10,074 nucleotides of DNA from an uncultured Eubacteriales bacterium (GTDB taxonomy: Bacteria > Bacillota > Clostridia > Oscillospirales > Acutalibacteraceae): contig ONWP01000316.1 of NCBI GenBank assembly GCA_900321595.1, positions 1-10,074 of the forward strand, read 5' to 3'. Below, in pieces: positions 1 to 7,185 of this stretch. The notes beneath the pieces were generated by a model. The model was not told the origin of the DNA and made no database searches. It saw only the letters and a list, made by a program, of their open reading frames with translations. Numbering within the stretch: the first letter of the stretch is position 1; each line of letters begins with the position of its first letter. The translations under genes were made by a program, and so were the position numbers.

Positions 1-1359
1 CTATTTTCCTTCGTCCCTTGACATCAAACAGACCGTCTCAACATGCGCCGTCCCCGGAAACATGTCGACCGGCTGCGCGTACTGCGGGACATAGCCGAGG
101 GCGTTTAATCGTTCGAGGTCCCGGGCGAGGGTGGCGCTGTCGCAGCTGACGTAGACGACGCGGTCGGGCGCCATTCCGGCGATGATCGCGGGCAGGTCCG
201 GGGAAAGCCCCTTGCGCGGGGGGTCGACGACGATCACGTCGGGCTTCAGCCCCCGCCCGGCGAGCGTCCTTGCGGCCTCCGCCGCGTCCATGCACAGGAA
301 CTCCGCGTTCGTCACGCCGTTGGCCAGCGCGTTTTCGCGGGCGTTCTCCACGGCCTGCGGCACGATCTCCGCGCCAATGAGCCGGTCGGCGTGATCGCTC
401 ATGGACAGGCCGATCGTCCCGGCGCCGCAGTACAGGTCGAGCAGCGTCTCCTTCCCCGTCAGCGCCGCCGCGCGCATGGCCTCGCCGTACAGCAGCTCCG
501 CCCCGGCGCGGTTCACCTGATAGAAGGACAGCGGCCCCAGCGCGATGCGCCTGCCGCAGAGCGTGTCGGTGATCGTCTCCTGTCCCCACAGCAGACGGCA
601 CGCGGAGCCGAGGATCACGTTGGTATCCGCGCCGTTAACGTTCAGATATACGCTTTTGATCTCCGGGAACGCCCGCGTCAGCGCGGCGACCAGCTCCGCT
701 TCCCGCGGCAGCGTGTCGCGCGTCGCGACGACCGTCGCCATGATCTGCTCCGTCGCCTCCGCGCGGCGCAGATAGAGGTGCCGCACGAGCCCCCGTCCGG
801 TCGTCTCGTCGTAGACGCTGATCCCGTACGCTTCGAGCCAGCCCCGGAACACGCGCACGATATCGGCGAAAACGGACGGCTGCAGCAGACAGTCCTCACA
901 GTCGATCACGCGGTGGCTTTTCGCGGCGTAGAACCCGATGTGCAATCCCTTCTCGTCCCGGCGCACGGGGTATTCCGCCTTGTTGCGGTAACGCAGCCGC
1001 CCGGCGTCGAGCGTCGGGCGCACCTCGAGCTCCAGATGGCCGATGCGGCGGATATCCTCCCGCACCCGGTCGCGCTTGATCCGCAGCTCGGCCTCCGGCC
1101 GGATGTGCCGGTACGCGCAGCCGCCGCAGCGGGGAAAATACGGGCAGTCGCTGTCGACGCGGTCCGCGCCCGGCTCGAGCACGCGCGTCAGCTTCGCGAC
1201 GGCGTAATTCTTCTTGACCTTTATGATATGACAGAGCGCCCGGTCGCCGATCGCGGCGCCGGGCACGAAGACCGCGAGGCCGTCGGCGTGCGCGACGCCG
1301 CTGCCCTCGCTGGTCATATTTTCGATCGTCAGCTCGATCTCGTCGTTTTTTCGGATCAT
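1..1359 (-). CDS. rlmD: 23S rRNA (uracil-5-)-methyltransferase, RlmCD/RumA type
   Basis: A complete 452-residue protein of the TrmA/RlmC/RlmD family, which transfers a methyl group from S-adenosylmethionine to C5 of uridine in 23S rRNA. A TRAM RNA-binding domain covers about residues 1-60. An iron-sulfur motif follows (C72, C78, C81, with a fourth Cys from CEDC at 154-157). The SAM site is LDLYCGAG (307-314), then VVDPPRKGL (377-385). YVSCDSAT carries the catalytic nucleophile C406, and HVET near the C-terminus carries the proposed base E441. I place the start at the ATG opening MIRKND, where TRAM homology begins; the frame stays open another 159 codons upstream but reads there as a shadow of the preceding gene. 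The start overlaps the upstream stop as ATGA with no clear Shine-Dalgarno, so translational coupling is likely. Gram-positive bacteria often use one enzyme (RlmCD) for both U747 and U1939; which sites are modified here cannot be read from sequence. Confidence 0.95.
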   Translation of the reverse strand: MIRKNDEIELTIENMTSEGSGVAHADGLAVFVPGAAIGDRALCHIIKVKKNYAVAKLTRVLEPGADRVDSDCPYFPRCGGCAYRHIRPEAELRIKRDRVREDIRRIGHLELEVRPTLDAGRLRYRNKAEYPVRRDEKGLHIGFYAAKSHRVIDCEDCLLQPSVFADIVRVFRGWLEAYGISVYDETTGRGLVRHLYLRRAEATEQIMATVVATRDTLPREAELVAALTRAFPEIKSVYLNVNGADTNVILGSACRLLWGQETITDTLCGRRIALGPLSFYQVNRAGAELLYGEAMRAAALTGKETLLDLYCGAGTIGLSMSDHADRLIGAEIVPQAVENARENALANGVTNAEFLCMDAAEAARTLAGRGLKPDVIVVDPPRKGLSPDLPAIIAGMAPDRVVYVSCDSATLARDLERLNALGYVPQYAQPVDMFPGTAHVETVCLMSRDEGK

Positions 1360-2423
1360 ATGCCGATCAGGCTCGTCAGGATCGACACGGCGAAGTACGC
1401 CAGGATCGGCACGACCACGTTGCGTACGGAGACGCCGCCTCTGGCGTTCATGATCATGCTGCGCTCGCCTTCCGCGTCGCTGAGATCGTGCGCGAGCTTG
1501 ACCGTCTTGCGCGTGTGGTTGTAATACAGATAATTGCCGAAGGCGCCTGTCGCGATCATGGCGATCAGCGACGCCGCCGCGCTGATGACGATATTCGCCA
1601 GAAAGACCGGCGACGCCAGGATCGAGCGCGCCAGCGCAGAAAGCGCGTTCACATCCGGCGCGCCGGACGCGATCGCGGCGTTCAGCCGCTGGGCCATCGC
1701 CATATAGGCCTCGTACACCTCCGGCCGAAAGGCTTTGAACAGCAGCTCGGAGACGATGGAGCTGAAATACCCGATGAGCATATGGATCAGCATCACGACA
1801 AAACCGGCCGTGAGCATCCGGCGGTAGAAGAACCACATGGGGCCGAACAGCGCCGACGCCCAGTTCCAGGAGACCTTCGCGCCGTCGCGGAACCGGCGGA
1901 ACCGCTCCACGTAGTATTCCGGATTCTGCCGCGCGCAGAACGCGGCCTCATCGGCGCGCATCCCGCCGAGCGCCTCGTCGCCGAAACGCTCTTTCCAACG
2001 GGCGAAGCCGAGCACGTCGCGGCCGGGCTTCTCACGCGCGTTTGTCTCCGCCTCGGCGCCCTCGAACATGCCGCGAAACGGCGAAAAGCCGCGCTCCGAT
2101 TCCTCCCGCAGCAGCTCGCCGCAGCTGAAGCAGCGCAGGTTCACCTTCGGGTTTTTCGCGCCGCAGGTGGGGCAGACGATCGTCGGCGCCTCCGCCTTCT
2201 CCGCGTGATCCGGCTCGTGATCCTCAGGGCGACGTTCCTTCTTTTGCTCCGCGCCGCCCGCGCCGAACACGAATTCGCCGTGCTTGATCCGGTTGGCGCA
2301 GTGTCCCTCCTGCGCCCAGCAGGCACGGTGATGCGGCGTCCCGCAGTCGGGGCAGACGACGATATCCTCCCCCTCGGCAAACGCTCTGCCGCAGACGGGA
2401 CAAACCATATTTTCAAAATTCAT
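1356..2423 (-). CDS. Prok-RING/zinc-ribbon DUF2628 membrane protein
   Basis: A 355-residue protein of unknown function. The N-terminus is a RING-like zinc module (C8-x2-C11, C24-x2-C27, then H31/H32, C35 and C42), resembling the prokaryotic RING finger family. A charged linker leads to a second zinc ribbon (C84-x2-C87, C98-x2-C101). The C-terminal half matches DUF2628: a WNWASALFGPMWFFYRRM segment around 186-203, followed by hydrophobic stretches near 204-224, 272-296 and 335-354, implying membrane insertion with the zinc modules probably cytoplasmic. The start is the ATG before NFENMVCPVC, because AAGGAG lies 7 nt upstream and a promoter lies inside the alternative 25-codon N-terminal extension. 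It is the first gene of a two-gene unit with the rRNA methyltransferase. Family membership is fairly secure; role and partners are unknown. Confidence 0.87.
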   Translation of the reverse strand: MNFENMVCPVCGRAFAEGEDIVVCPDCGTPHHRACWAQEGHCANRIKHGEFVFGAGGAEQKKERRPEDHEPDHAEKAEAPTIVCPTCGAKNPKVNLRCFSCGELLREESERGFSPFRGMFEGAEAETNAREKPGRDVLGFARWKERFGDEALGGMRADEAAFCARQNPEYYVERFRRFRDGAKVSWNWASALFGPMWFFYRRMLTAGFVVMLIHMLIGYFSSIVSELLFKAFRPEVYEAYMAMAQRLNAAIASGAPDVNALSALARSILASPVFLANIVISAAASLIAMIATGAFGNYLYYNHTRKTVKLAHDLSDAEGERSMIMNARGGVSVRNVVVPILAYFAVSILTSLIGI

Positions 2424-2456
2424 GCGAATTCTCCTTAAAATTCCGTATTTGGATTC

Positions 2457-2485
2457 AGTATACACTTTTTTATATATAAATGCAA
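2457..2485 (-). promoter_or_regulatory. Sigma-A-like promoter for the zinc-ribbon gene and rlmD
   Basis: Read on the minus strand: TTGCAT (2485-2480), 17-bp spacer, TATACT (2462-2457). The -10 box ends 33 nt before the ATG at 2423, leaving room for a short leader with AAGGAG. Only three bases of the -35 hexamer match TTGACA, but the spacing is ideal and the spacer is very AT-rich. Confidence 0.7.
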
Positions 2486-2495
2486 CCGTTTTGCG

Positions 2496-2531
2496 CAAAA
2501 AACAGGGACGGCCGCGGCGCGGACTTTGCCC
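2496..2531 (-). terminator. Probable Rho-independent terminator of thpR
   Basis: Directly after the thpR stop, the minus strand has a GC-rich stretch that can fold (GGG with CCC outside, CCGC with GCGG inside, with internal mismatches), followed by TGTTTTTT at 2504-2497. The T-run and position are convincing; the stem is imperfect. It would insulate the downstream zinc-ribbon promoter. Confidence 0.45.
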
Positions 2532-3047
2532 TCACGCCTCCGGCCGGTTCGCCGCGAACGCGTCCAGCGCGGTATAGATCATCCCGTTTTTGCCGCGCTC
2601 GGACCGGTAGAGACAAAACCGGTCGACACGCATCGAAGCCGGCCGGATCTCCGGTATCACGCGGGGCGCGGCGCTCGCCCTGCGCAGCAGCGTCACGTGC
2701 GGGCGGAACCGCTTCCGGTCGAAGGGAACGCCCGCGTCGGCAAGCGCCCGCCGGACGATACGCGCCAGCGCGTCAAGCGCGGGATCGGCGCGCACGCCCA
2801 TCCACCACAGGTCGCCGAAGCAGCCGACGCCGTCGGCCGTCAGCGAAAACGGCGCGAAGTCCACCGCGCGAAGAGCCGCGGTCGCCCGTTCCGCCGATGG
2901 GAGCTCTCCGATGAACGCAAGCGTCATATGCAGATTTTCCGCCGGCGTGTAATTGCCGCCGACGCGCTGCCGCCGCAGCCCGTCCTGCGCCTGCGCCGCC
3001 GCGCGTTTCATCTCCTCCGACAGCTCGATCGCGATAAACAGCCGCAT
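2532..3047 (-). CDS. thpR: RNA 2',3'-cyclic phosphodiesterase (2H family, ThpR/LigT)
   Basis: A 171-residue protein of normal length for the 2H phosphoesterase family. Both signature motifs are present: H40-M-T42 (in ENLHMTLAFIG) and H117-V-T119 (in RPHVTLLRR). The two histidines act together in hydrolysing 2',3'-cyclic phosphate RNA ends to 2'-phosphates; the family also shows 2'-5' RNA ligase activity in vitro. The opening MRLFIAIELSEE is the typical N-terminus and fixes the start; GAGGTG sits about 5 nt before the ATG. It is a soluble cytoplasmic enzyme, with its own promoter upstream and a likely terminator downstream, so it looks monocistronic. Family assignment is firm; the physiological substrate is not known from sequence. 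Confidence 0.94.
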   Translation of the reverse strand: MRLFIAIELSEEMKRAAAQAQDGLRRQRVGGNYTPAENLHMTLAFIGELPSAERATAALRAVDFAPFSLTADGVGCFGDLWWMGVRADPALDALARIVRRALADAGVPFDRKRFRPHVTLLRRASAAPRVIPEIRPASMRVDRFCLYRSERGKNGMIYTALDAFAANRPEA

Positions 3048-3070
3048 ACGATCACCTCACGTTTTTTGAT

Positions 3071-3099
3071 AGTATAACAGATCAGGCAGAAAAAAGCAA
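3071..3099 (-). promoter_or_regulatory. Sigma-A-like promoter for thpR
   Basis: Minus strand: TTGCTT (3099-3094), 17-bp spacer, TATACT (3076-3071). The -10 box ends 23 nt before the ATG, so the leader would be short. The same TATACT box and spacing occur at the promoter at 2457-2485. Confidence 0.68.
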
Positions 3100-3117
3100 A
3101 ACCGCGCCGGGGACGCG

Positions 3118-3153
3118 CCGGGAAAACCCGGTCTGAAAAAACAGTCGTTTTTC
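3118..3153. other. Two adjacent hairpins in the divergent intergenic region
   Basis: CCGGG-AAAA-CCCGG at 3118-3131 forms a perfect 5-bp stem. Directly beside it, GAAAAAAC-AGTC-GTTTTTC at 3135-3153 forms an A/T stem. They lie between the thpR promoter and the -35 of the MBOAT promoter. They may be a transcription barrier, a protein site or chance; no gene here needs them as a terminator. Confidence 0.4.
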
Positions 3154-3156
3154 CGG

Positions 3157-3185
3157 TTGATTTTACCGCGGATTTATTATAGAAT
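3157..3185 (+). promoter_or_regulatory. Putative promoter of the O-acetylation cassette
   Basis: TTGATT (3157-3162), 17-bp spacer, TAGAAT (3180-3185), matching consensus at four and five positions. It lies 38 nt before the TTG start of the MBOAT gene. An overlapping alternative -10 (TATTAT/TATAGA) gives worse spacing. Confidence 0.55.
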
Positions 3186-3207
3186 GATTATGTATACGCT
3201 TCTTCGC

Positions 3208-3212
3208 GGAGG
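3208..3212 (+). promoter_or_regulatory. Ribosome binding site deciding a TTG start
   Basis: GGAGG ends 11 nt before TTG at 3224, slightly long spacing. No ATG is in frame nearby, and the N-terminus that follows is the canonical MBOAT beginning, so the TTG start is preferred. Confidence 0.65.
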
Positions 3213-3223
3213 ATTGATCTGCC

Positions 3224-4717
3224 TTGCAATTCAACTCGCTCAAGTTTCTGATCTTTTTCCCGGTGGTCACACTGGTCTTTTTCATGCTGCCGAAAAAGGT
3301 CCGCTATCTGTGGCTGCTGGCGGCCAGCTACTATTTCTACATGAGCTGGAATCCGTGGTACGCCTTCCTGATGCTGTTTTCCACGCTGGCGACGTACCTG
3401 TGCGCGTTCATCATAGGCGAGGAGCGAAAAACGAAGGAAAACAGCCGGCTCTGCAGAATCGCGCTCGTCGTGGGGATCGTCACGAACCTGGCCGTTCTGT
3501 TCCTGTTCAAATACCTGGATTTCGGCTTTGACGTGGTCAACCGGGGGCTGACGCTCCTGCATCTGACGACTGTCAGGAATCCCTTTCACTTTATTCTGCC
3601 GGTCGGCATCTCCTTTTATACGTTCCAGGCGCTCGGCTATCTCATCGACGTCTACCGCAACGACACACAGGTGGAGAAGAACTTTTTCCGTTATGCGCTG
3701 TTCGTGTCGTTCTTTCCCCAGCTGGTTGCCGGTCCCATCGAGCGCAGCGGCCGTCTGCTGACGCAGCTGCGCCGTCTGGACGAGGTGCGCTTTGACTATG
3801 AGCGGGTCGTCCGCGGCCTGATGACGATGCTCTGGGGCTTCTTCATGAAGGTCATGATCGCGGACCGCGCCGCCGTGGTCGCCAATACGGTCTACGATGA
3901 TTTCGCCGGCCGAAGCGCCTTCGCGCTGATCATGGGCACGGTCATGTTCGCCGTGCAGATCTACTGCGATTTCGCCAGCTACTCCGTCATCGCGGCGGGC
4001 TCGGCGCGGGTGCTGGGCCTGACGCTCATGGATAATTTCGACACGCCGTACTTCGCCATGTCCGTCCGGGAATTCTGGCGCAGATGGCACATCTCGCTGT
4101 CCACCTGGTTCCGCGATTACGTTTACATTCCGCTGGGCGGCAGCCGGCGGGGCAAAGCCCGCAAGGCGATCAACACGCTGCTGACGTTCCTGATCAGCGG
4201 CCTGTGGCACGGCGCGAACTATACCTTTATCGTCTGGGGCGCGCTGCACGGGCTCTATCAGGTAATCGGCGATCTGCTGTCCCCCGCGAAACGCGCCTGC
4301 GAGCGGAAGCTGCGCATCCGCACGAACACGTTCAGCTGGAAGCTGGGCAAAGCGGCCGTCACGTTCGCGCTGGTGAATTTCGCGTGGGTCTTCTTCCGCA
4401 GCGATTCCATCGCGCAGGCGTTTACGATCATCCGGCGCATCTTCACGCTGCCGGATCCCTGGAGCCTGACCAGCGGCGCGATCTATGAGCTGGGGCTCGC
4501 CCGGCAGGAGATGAATATCCTGCTGCTCTGCATCGGGCTGCTCCTGCTCGTGGACGGCCTGCGCAGACGCAGGAATCTCCGCTTTGAGAACCTCGCGGAC
4601 GGGCAGAACGTCCTCGTCAGGCCGGTCATCATGATCGCGCTGGCGGCCGTGATCCTCATCTTCGGCGCGTACGGCTACAGCTTCGACGCGCAGCAGTTCA
4701 TCTATTTCCAGTTCTGA
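3224..4717 (+). CDS. MBOAT-family O-acyltransferase, AlgI-like
   Basis: A 497-residue multi-pass membrane protein. AlgI/PatA/DltB-type MBOATs move acyl groups across the cytoplasmic membrane to an extracytoplasmic partner that acylates a surface polymer. The opening QFNSLKFLIFFPVVTL followed by MLPKK is the standard family N-terminus, supporting the TTG start. Conserved landmarks appear in order: PVGISFYTFQALGY (126-139), PQLVAGPIERSG (165-176), YCDFASYSVIAAGSARVLG (247-265), FWRRWHISLSTWFRDY (284-299, H289), YIPLGGSR (301-308), and GLWHGANYTF (326-335) with the essential His H329. Length is typical. The next gene begins 13 nt downstream and encodes an SGNH partner, so the pair is best read as a polysaccharide or cell-wall O-acetylation system. 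The acceptor polymer is unknown, as no glycosyltransferase or polymerase gene is adjacent. Confidence 0.93.
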   Translation: MQFNSLKFLIFFPVVTLVFFMLPKKVRYLWLLAASYYFYMSWNPWYAFLMLFSTLATYLCAFIIGEERKTKENSRLCRIALVVGIVTNLAVLFLFKYLDFGFDVVNRGLTLLHLTTVRNPFHFILPVGISFYTFQALGYLIDVYRNDTQVEKNFFRYALFVSFFPQLVAGPIERSGRLLTQLRRLDEVRFDYERVVRGLMTMLWGFFMKVMIADRAAVVANTVYDDFAGRSAFALIMGTVMFAVQIYCDFASYSVIAAGSARVLGLTLMDNFDTPYFAMSVREFWRRWHISLSTWFRDYVYIPLGGSRRGKARKAINTLLTFLISGLWHGANYTFIVWGALHGLYQVIGDLLSPAKRACERKLRIRTNTFSWKLGKAAVTFALVNFAWVFFRSDSIAQAFTIIRRIFTLPDPWSLTSGAIYELGLARQEMNILLLCIGLLLLVDGLRRRRNLRFENLADGQNVLVRPVIMIALAAVILIFGAYGYSFDAQQFIYFQF

Positions 4718-4729
4718 GGAGGGCCGCAC

Positions 4730-6235
4730 ATGAAACGCAAACGCATCATACGGGCCGCGGCGACATTGCTCGTCTTTGCCCTGCTCATGCTCGGCTGCGG
4801 GCAGATCCTCCGCTTCAAGAACACGGACAGCATCCGGAAGATGGCGTCCTTCTACGACCAGACGCCGAACACCGTGGACGTGCTGACGCTCGGCACCAGC
4901 CACGCCTTTCAGGGCGTCAACACCGCTGTGCTCTGGGATGAATTCGGCATCGCGGGATACGATCTGTGCACCGCGGCGCAGCATATTGCCGGCACCTATT
5001 ACTACCTTGAGGAGGCGCTGAAGACCCAGACGCCGAAGGCGATCGTGCTGGACACGTTCGGCATGTGCTATCAGAGCGAGTACCCCACCACCGCCGTGGG
5101 GATCAAGACCACCTACGGCATGAAGTGGTCCCGGACGAAGGTCGACGCGATCAGGGCGAGCTTCGACCCGGAAAAGTACGGAAAGCAGTTCCTGTTCGAG
5201 TTCCTGCAGAGCCACGCGCGCTACAACGATCTGAGCTACGCCGACTTCGCGCCCCTGCAGGGCAATCCGAACGTCTACGCGCATCACAAGGGCTTCTACT
5301 GCTACTTCAAGACGAAGCCGATGGAGCTGTCGGACTACGCCGGTGTCGAGGGCATCTCGCCCGTGACGGAAAAAAATGAGGAATACTTCGGGAAGATCGT
5401 CGATCTGGCGCGGGAAAAGCAGATCCCGCTGATCTGCGTCGCGATCCCCTACGACGCCGACAACGGCAACGTGCGGACGCTGCGCTGCGTAAAGGAGCTG
5501 TGCGAAATCAAAAACGTGCCGTTCTACAACTTCGTCGAGACGGAACGGGGGCTGCTGAACCTTGACAGCCTGACGGATTTCGCCGACACGAGCCACCTGA
5601 ACTATCTGGGCAGCACGAAGCTGACGCGGTTTCTGGGCAAGCTGCTGCGCGAGCAGTACGGCGTGCCGGACCGCCGCGGGAACGACGCCTACAGCTCGTG
5701 GGAGGACGACGCTGCCGTCTACCGCGCGGAGCTCGCGAACCACAGGCTCACCGAAGAGGCCGATCCCGCCGCCTACCGCAGCGCCGTGGCGCAGGACCGC
5801 TACGTGATCATGATGACGGTGAACGACTTTACGTCGCCCGGGAACGACAGCGCGGCGCAGAAGGCCGTCGACGCGTATCTCGAGACCTTCGGCGTAAAGT
5901 ACAAGTACTGGCAGACGCTCTGCGGCGCGTGGGCGGTCGAAGACGGCCGGCTCACGACGCTCGATCCCCGGGTCAAAAACGCATTCCTGGAACGCGCTCT
6001 GCCCGGGCGGCATGACCTGTACGTCAAGGTCACCGGCAGCGAAGCGGACGAAGATCTGCGCACGACGATGTACTTTGACGGCACAGCCGTTTCAAACGAA
6101 CAAAAAGGACTGTGCATCGCGGTGTACGACACCTTCACACAGTCCCTTGCGGATATCGCGTATTACAGCACGGCGGACGGCGCGTTCACCCACGTCGCGC
6201 TGTCGGATCTCGCCGATCAGACGAATTCCGGATAA
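4730..6235 (+). CDS. SGNH/AlgX-like acyltransferase with C-terminal ILEI-like domain
   Basis: A 501-residue exported protein, the probable acyl-transferring partner of the upstream MBOAT. Residues 1-6 are basic and 7-22 hydrophobic: a signal anchor (C23 makes a lipoprotein conceivable, but the lipobox is poor). The SGNH-like core has LTLGTSHAF (52-60) with nucleophile S57, and DTSHLN (286-291) giving D286 and H289 of a D-x2-H pair. From about residue 355, the sequence resembles the ILEI/FAM3 (interleukin-like EMT inducer) domain: YVIMMTVNDF, a helix to ETFGV, a W-x6-W segment, then HDLYVKVTGSE and KGLCIAVYDT. The order is permuted relative to my recollection of animal FAM3. A GAGGAGGG ribosome site overlaps the MBOAT stop, so the two genes form one operon. 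The last 19 bp overlap the convergent kinase gene. The SGNH assignment is strong; the ILEI call is from memory of the family. Confidence 0.86.
   Translation: MKRKRIIRAAATLLVFALLMLGCGQILRFKNTDSIRKMASFYDQTPNTVDVLTLGTSHAFQGVNTAVLWDEFGIAGYDLCTAAQHIAGTYYYLEEALKTQTPKAIVLDTFGMCYQSEYPTTAVGIKTTYGMKWSRTKVDAIRASFDPEKYGKQFLFEFLQSHARYNDLSYADFAPLQGNPNVYAHHKGFYCYFKTKPMELSDYAGVEGISPVTEKNEEYFGKIVDLAREKQIPLICVAIPYDADNGNVRTLRCVKELCEIKNVPFYNFVETERGLLNLDSLTDFADTSHLNYLGSTKLTRFLGKLLREQYGVPDRRGNDAYSSWEDDAAVYRAELANHRLTEEADPAAYRSAVAQDRYVIMMTVNDFTSPGNDSAAQKAVDAYLETFGVKYKYWQTLCGAWAVEDGRLTTLDPRVKNAFLERALPGRHDLYVKVTGSEADEDLRTTMYFDGTAVSNEQKGLCIAVYDTFTQSLADIAYYSTADGAFTHVALSDLADQTNSG
6102..6145 (-). terminator. Rho-independent terminator of the PfkB gene, inside the SGNH coding sequence
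   Basis: On the minus strand, GGACTGTG (6145-6138) pairs perfectly with CACAGTCC (6114-6107). An inner stem GGTGT-ACACC (6133-6129 with 6125-6121) stacks within, and TTTTT follows directly (6106-6102). It lies about 70 nt beyond the kinase stop. The same bases encode the ILEI-like region of the SGNH protein on the other strand. Confidence 0.68.
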
Positions 6236-7113
6236 AACGCCCTGATATAGTCCTCCACGTCCTTCCTGGTGCCGCGCAGCGGACCCGGCGTCTCCATCTT
6301 GAGAGACACGGTCGCCGTCGCCCACAGGAGGGACGTTTTCACGTCCTCGCGGGTGCGCTCGTTGATGTACGCCGCGAAGGTCGTGTCGCCCCGGCCGGTG
6401 CGCCCGGACAGGTTCCTGGCGCGGATGGGGCAGGTGTAAACCTGATCGCCGTCGTAGGCGAGCACCTCGGTATTGTGGGTGATGAGGATCTCCTTCGCGC
6501 CCCAGCCGTACAGCATCTCGGCGGCCTTTACGCGGTCGTCGGTGCCGGTCATGATCTCGGCCTCGGCCGCGTCGGTCTTTAAGAAGTCGATCAGCGGCAG
6601 CATCTCCAGCTTGTCCGCCCAGTCGGTGAAGAACATATTGCCACCGTCGTTCATATCGGCGTGACGCAGGCAGGTCTGCACGTCCACGGCCACCTTGCCG
6701 TAAGAAGCGGCCTTGCGGATCATGTCGTTGTTGAAGTCGCCGTAGATGAGCCCCGCGAAATGATAGATCTCCGCGTCGTAGTCCTGCACGTCGTCGGCGG
6801 TGAAGGGCGTGCCGGCGCTGCGGCAGACGCAGATGCGCCGCTCCTTGTCGGCGGTCAGATACCGGTTGTACATTGTCGTGGAGGACGGGCTGTCGATGAG
6901 CCGGATGTTTTCCCGCGGGATCGTGAAGGCCTCCAGCCGGTTCGTTTCCGCCGCGTTGAAGCGCGTGACGGCCAGCACGTTGTGGCCAAGCGCCCAGGCG
7001 CTCGCGCTCGAATACAGCACCGCGCCGCCGGGTATAGTCACGCCGTTGCCCTGATAATCGACGTTTTCGTCCACGGAGACGTGGCCGATGATGACGGATG
7101 AATATTTTTTCAT
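6217..7113 (-). CDS. PfkB-family carbohydrate kinase
   Basis: A 298-residue ribokinase/PfkB-fold protein that should phosphorylate a sugar or nucleoside with ATP. Visible landmarks are the N-terminal strand SVIIGHVSVDENV, an early PGGAVLYSSASAWALG segment (28-43) in place of the usual GG-x-N motif, the middle KTDAAEAEIMTG (179-190) at the N-x2-E position, and the C-terminal TGRGDTTFAAY (239-249) with catalytic D243 and the anion hole. The substrate cannot be named: the first signature is divergent and no sugar transporter is near. The start is the ATG before KKYSSV, with GGAG 7-8 nt upstream; a longer frame to 7179 runs into the promoter and is rejected. It follows the sirtuin gene by 72 nt, with its own promoter in that gap. 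The 3' end overlaps the convergent SGNH gene by 19 bp. Confidence 0.9.
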   Translation of the reverse strand: MKKYSSVIIGHVSVDENVDYQGNGVTIPGGAVLYSSASAWALGHNVLAVTRFNAAETNRLEAFTIPRENIRLIDSPSSTTMYNRYLTADKERRICVCRSAGTPFTADDVQDYDAEIYHFAGLIYGDFNNDMIRKAASYGKVAVDVQTCLRHADMNDGGNMFFTDWADKLEMLPLIDFLKTDAAEAEIMTGTDDRVKAAEMLYGWGAKEILITHNTEVLAYDGDQVYTCPIRARNLSGRTGRGDTTFAAYINERTREDVKTSLLWATATVSLKMETPGPLRGTRKDVEDYIRAFYPEFV

Positions 7114-7150
7114 ATGATCGCTCCGTTCCGTTGATTCAGATTTCCATGAC

Positions 7151-7179
7151 ATTATACTACGCTTCGAACGAGATTGCAA
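7151..7179 (-). promoter_or_regulatory. Promoter of the PfkB kinase gene
   Basis: Minus strand: TTGCAA (7179-7174), 17-bp spacer, perfect TATAAT (7156-7151). The -35 box is 6 nt past the sirtuin stop and the -10 is 37 nt before the kinase ATG. No terminator separates the two genes, so readthrough from the sirtuin is also possible. Confidence 0.78.
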
Positions 7180-7185
7180 GGCGTC

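Noticed and set aside
1360..1836. In-frame 159-codon upstream extension of the rRNA methyltransferase.
   Set aside because: The extension overlaps the zinc-ribbon gene in another frame and reads as low-complexity R/H/G-rich shadow. TRAM homology begins at the internal ATG, which has the ATGA overlap typical of operons.
1488..2438. A 316-codon plus-strand frame opposite the zinc-ribbon gene.
   Set aside because: Arg/His/Gln-rich with no domain; the minus-strand gene has zinc motifs, a ribosome site and a promoter.
3188..6013. A 941-codon open frame on the minus strand opposite the MBOAT and SGNH genes.
   Set aside because: Its product is rich in R, H, Q, D, E and A with no recognisable domain. 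The plus-strand genes here have clear motifs and ribosome sites. Long antisense frames are expected opposite GC-rich genes.
7114..7179. Longer start for the PfkB kinase (22 extra codons).
   Set aside because: The extension contains the TATAAT and TTGCAA promoter boxes and lacks kinase-family sequence; the ATG at 7113 has a good ribosome site.
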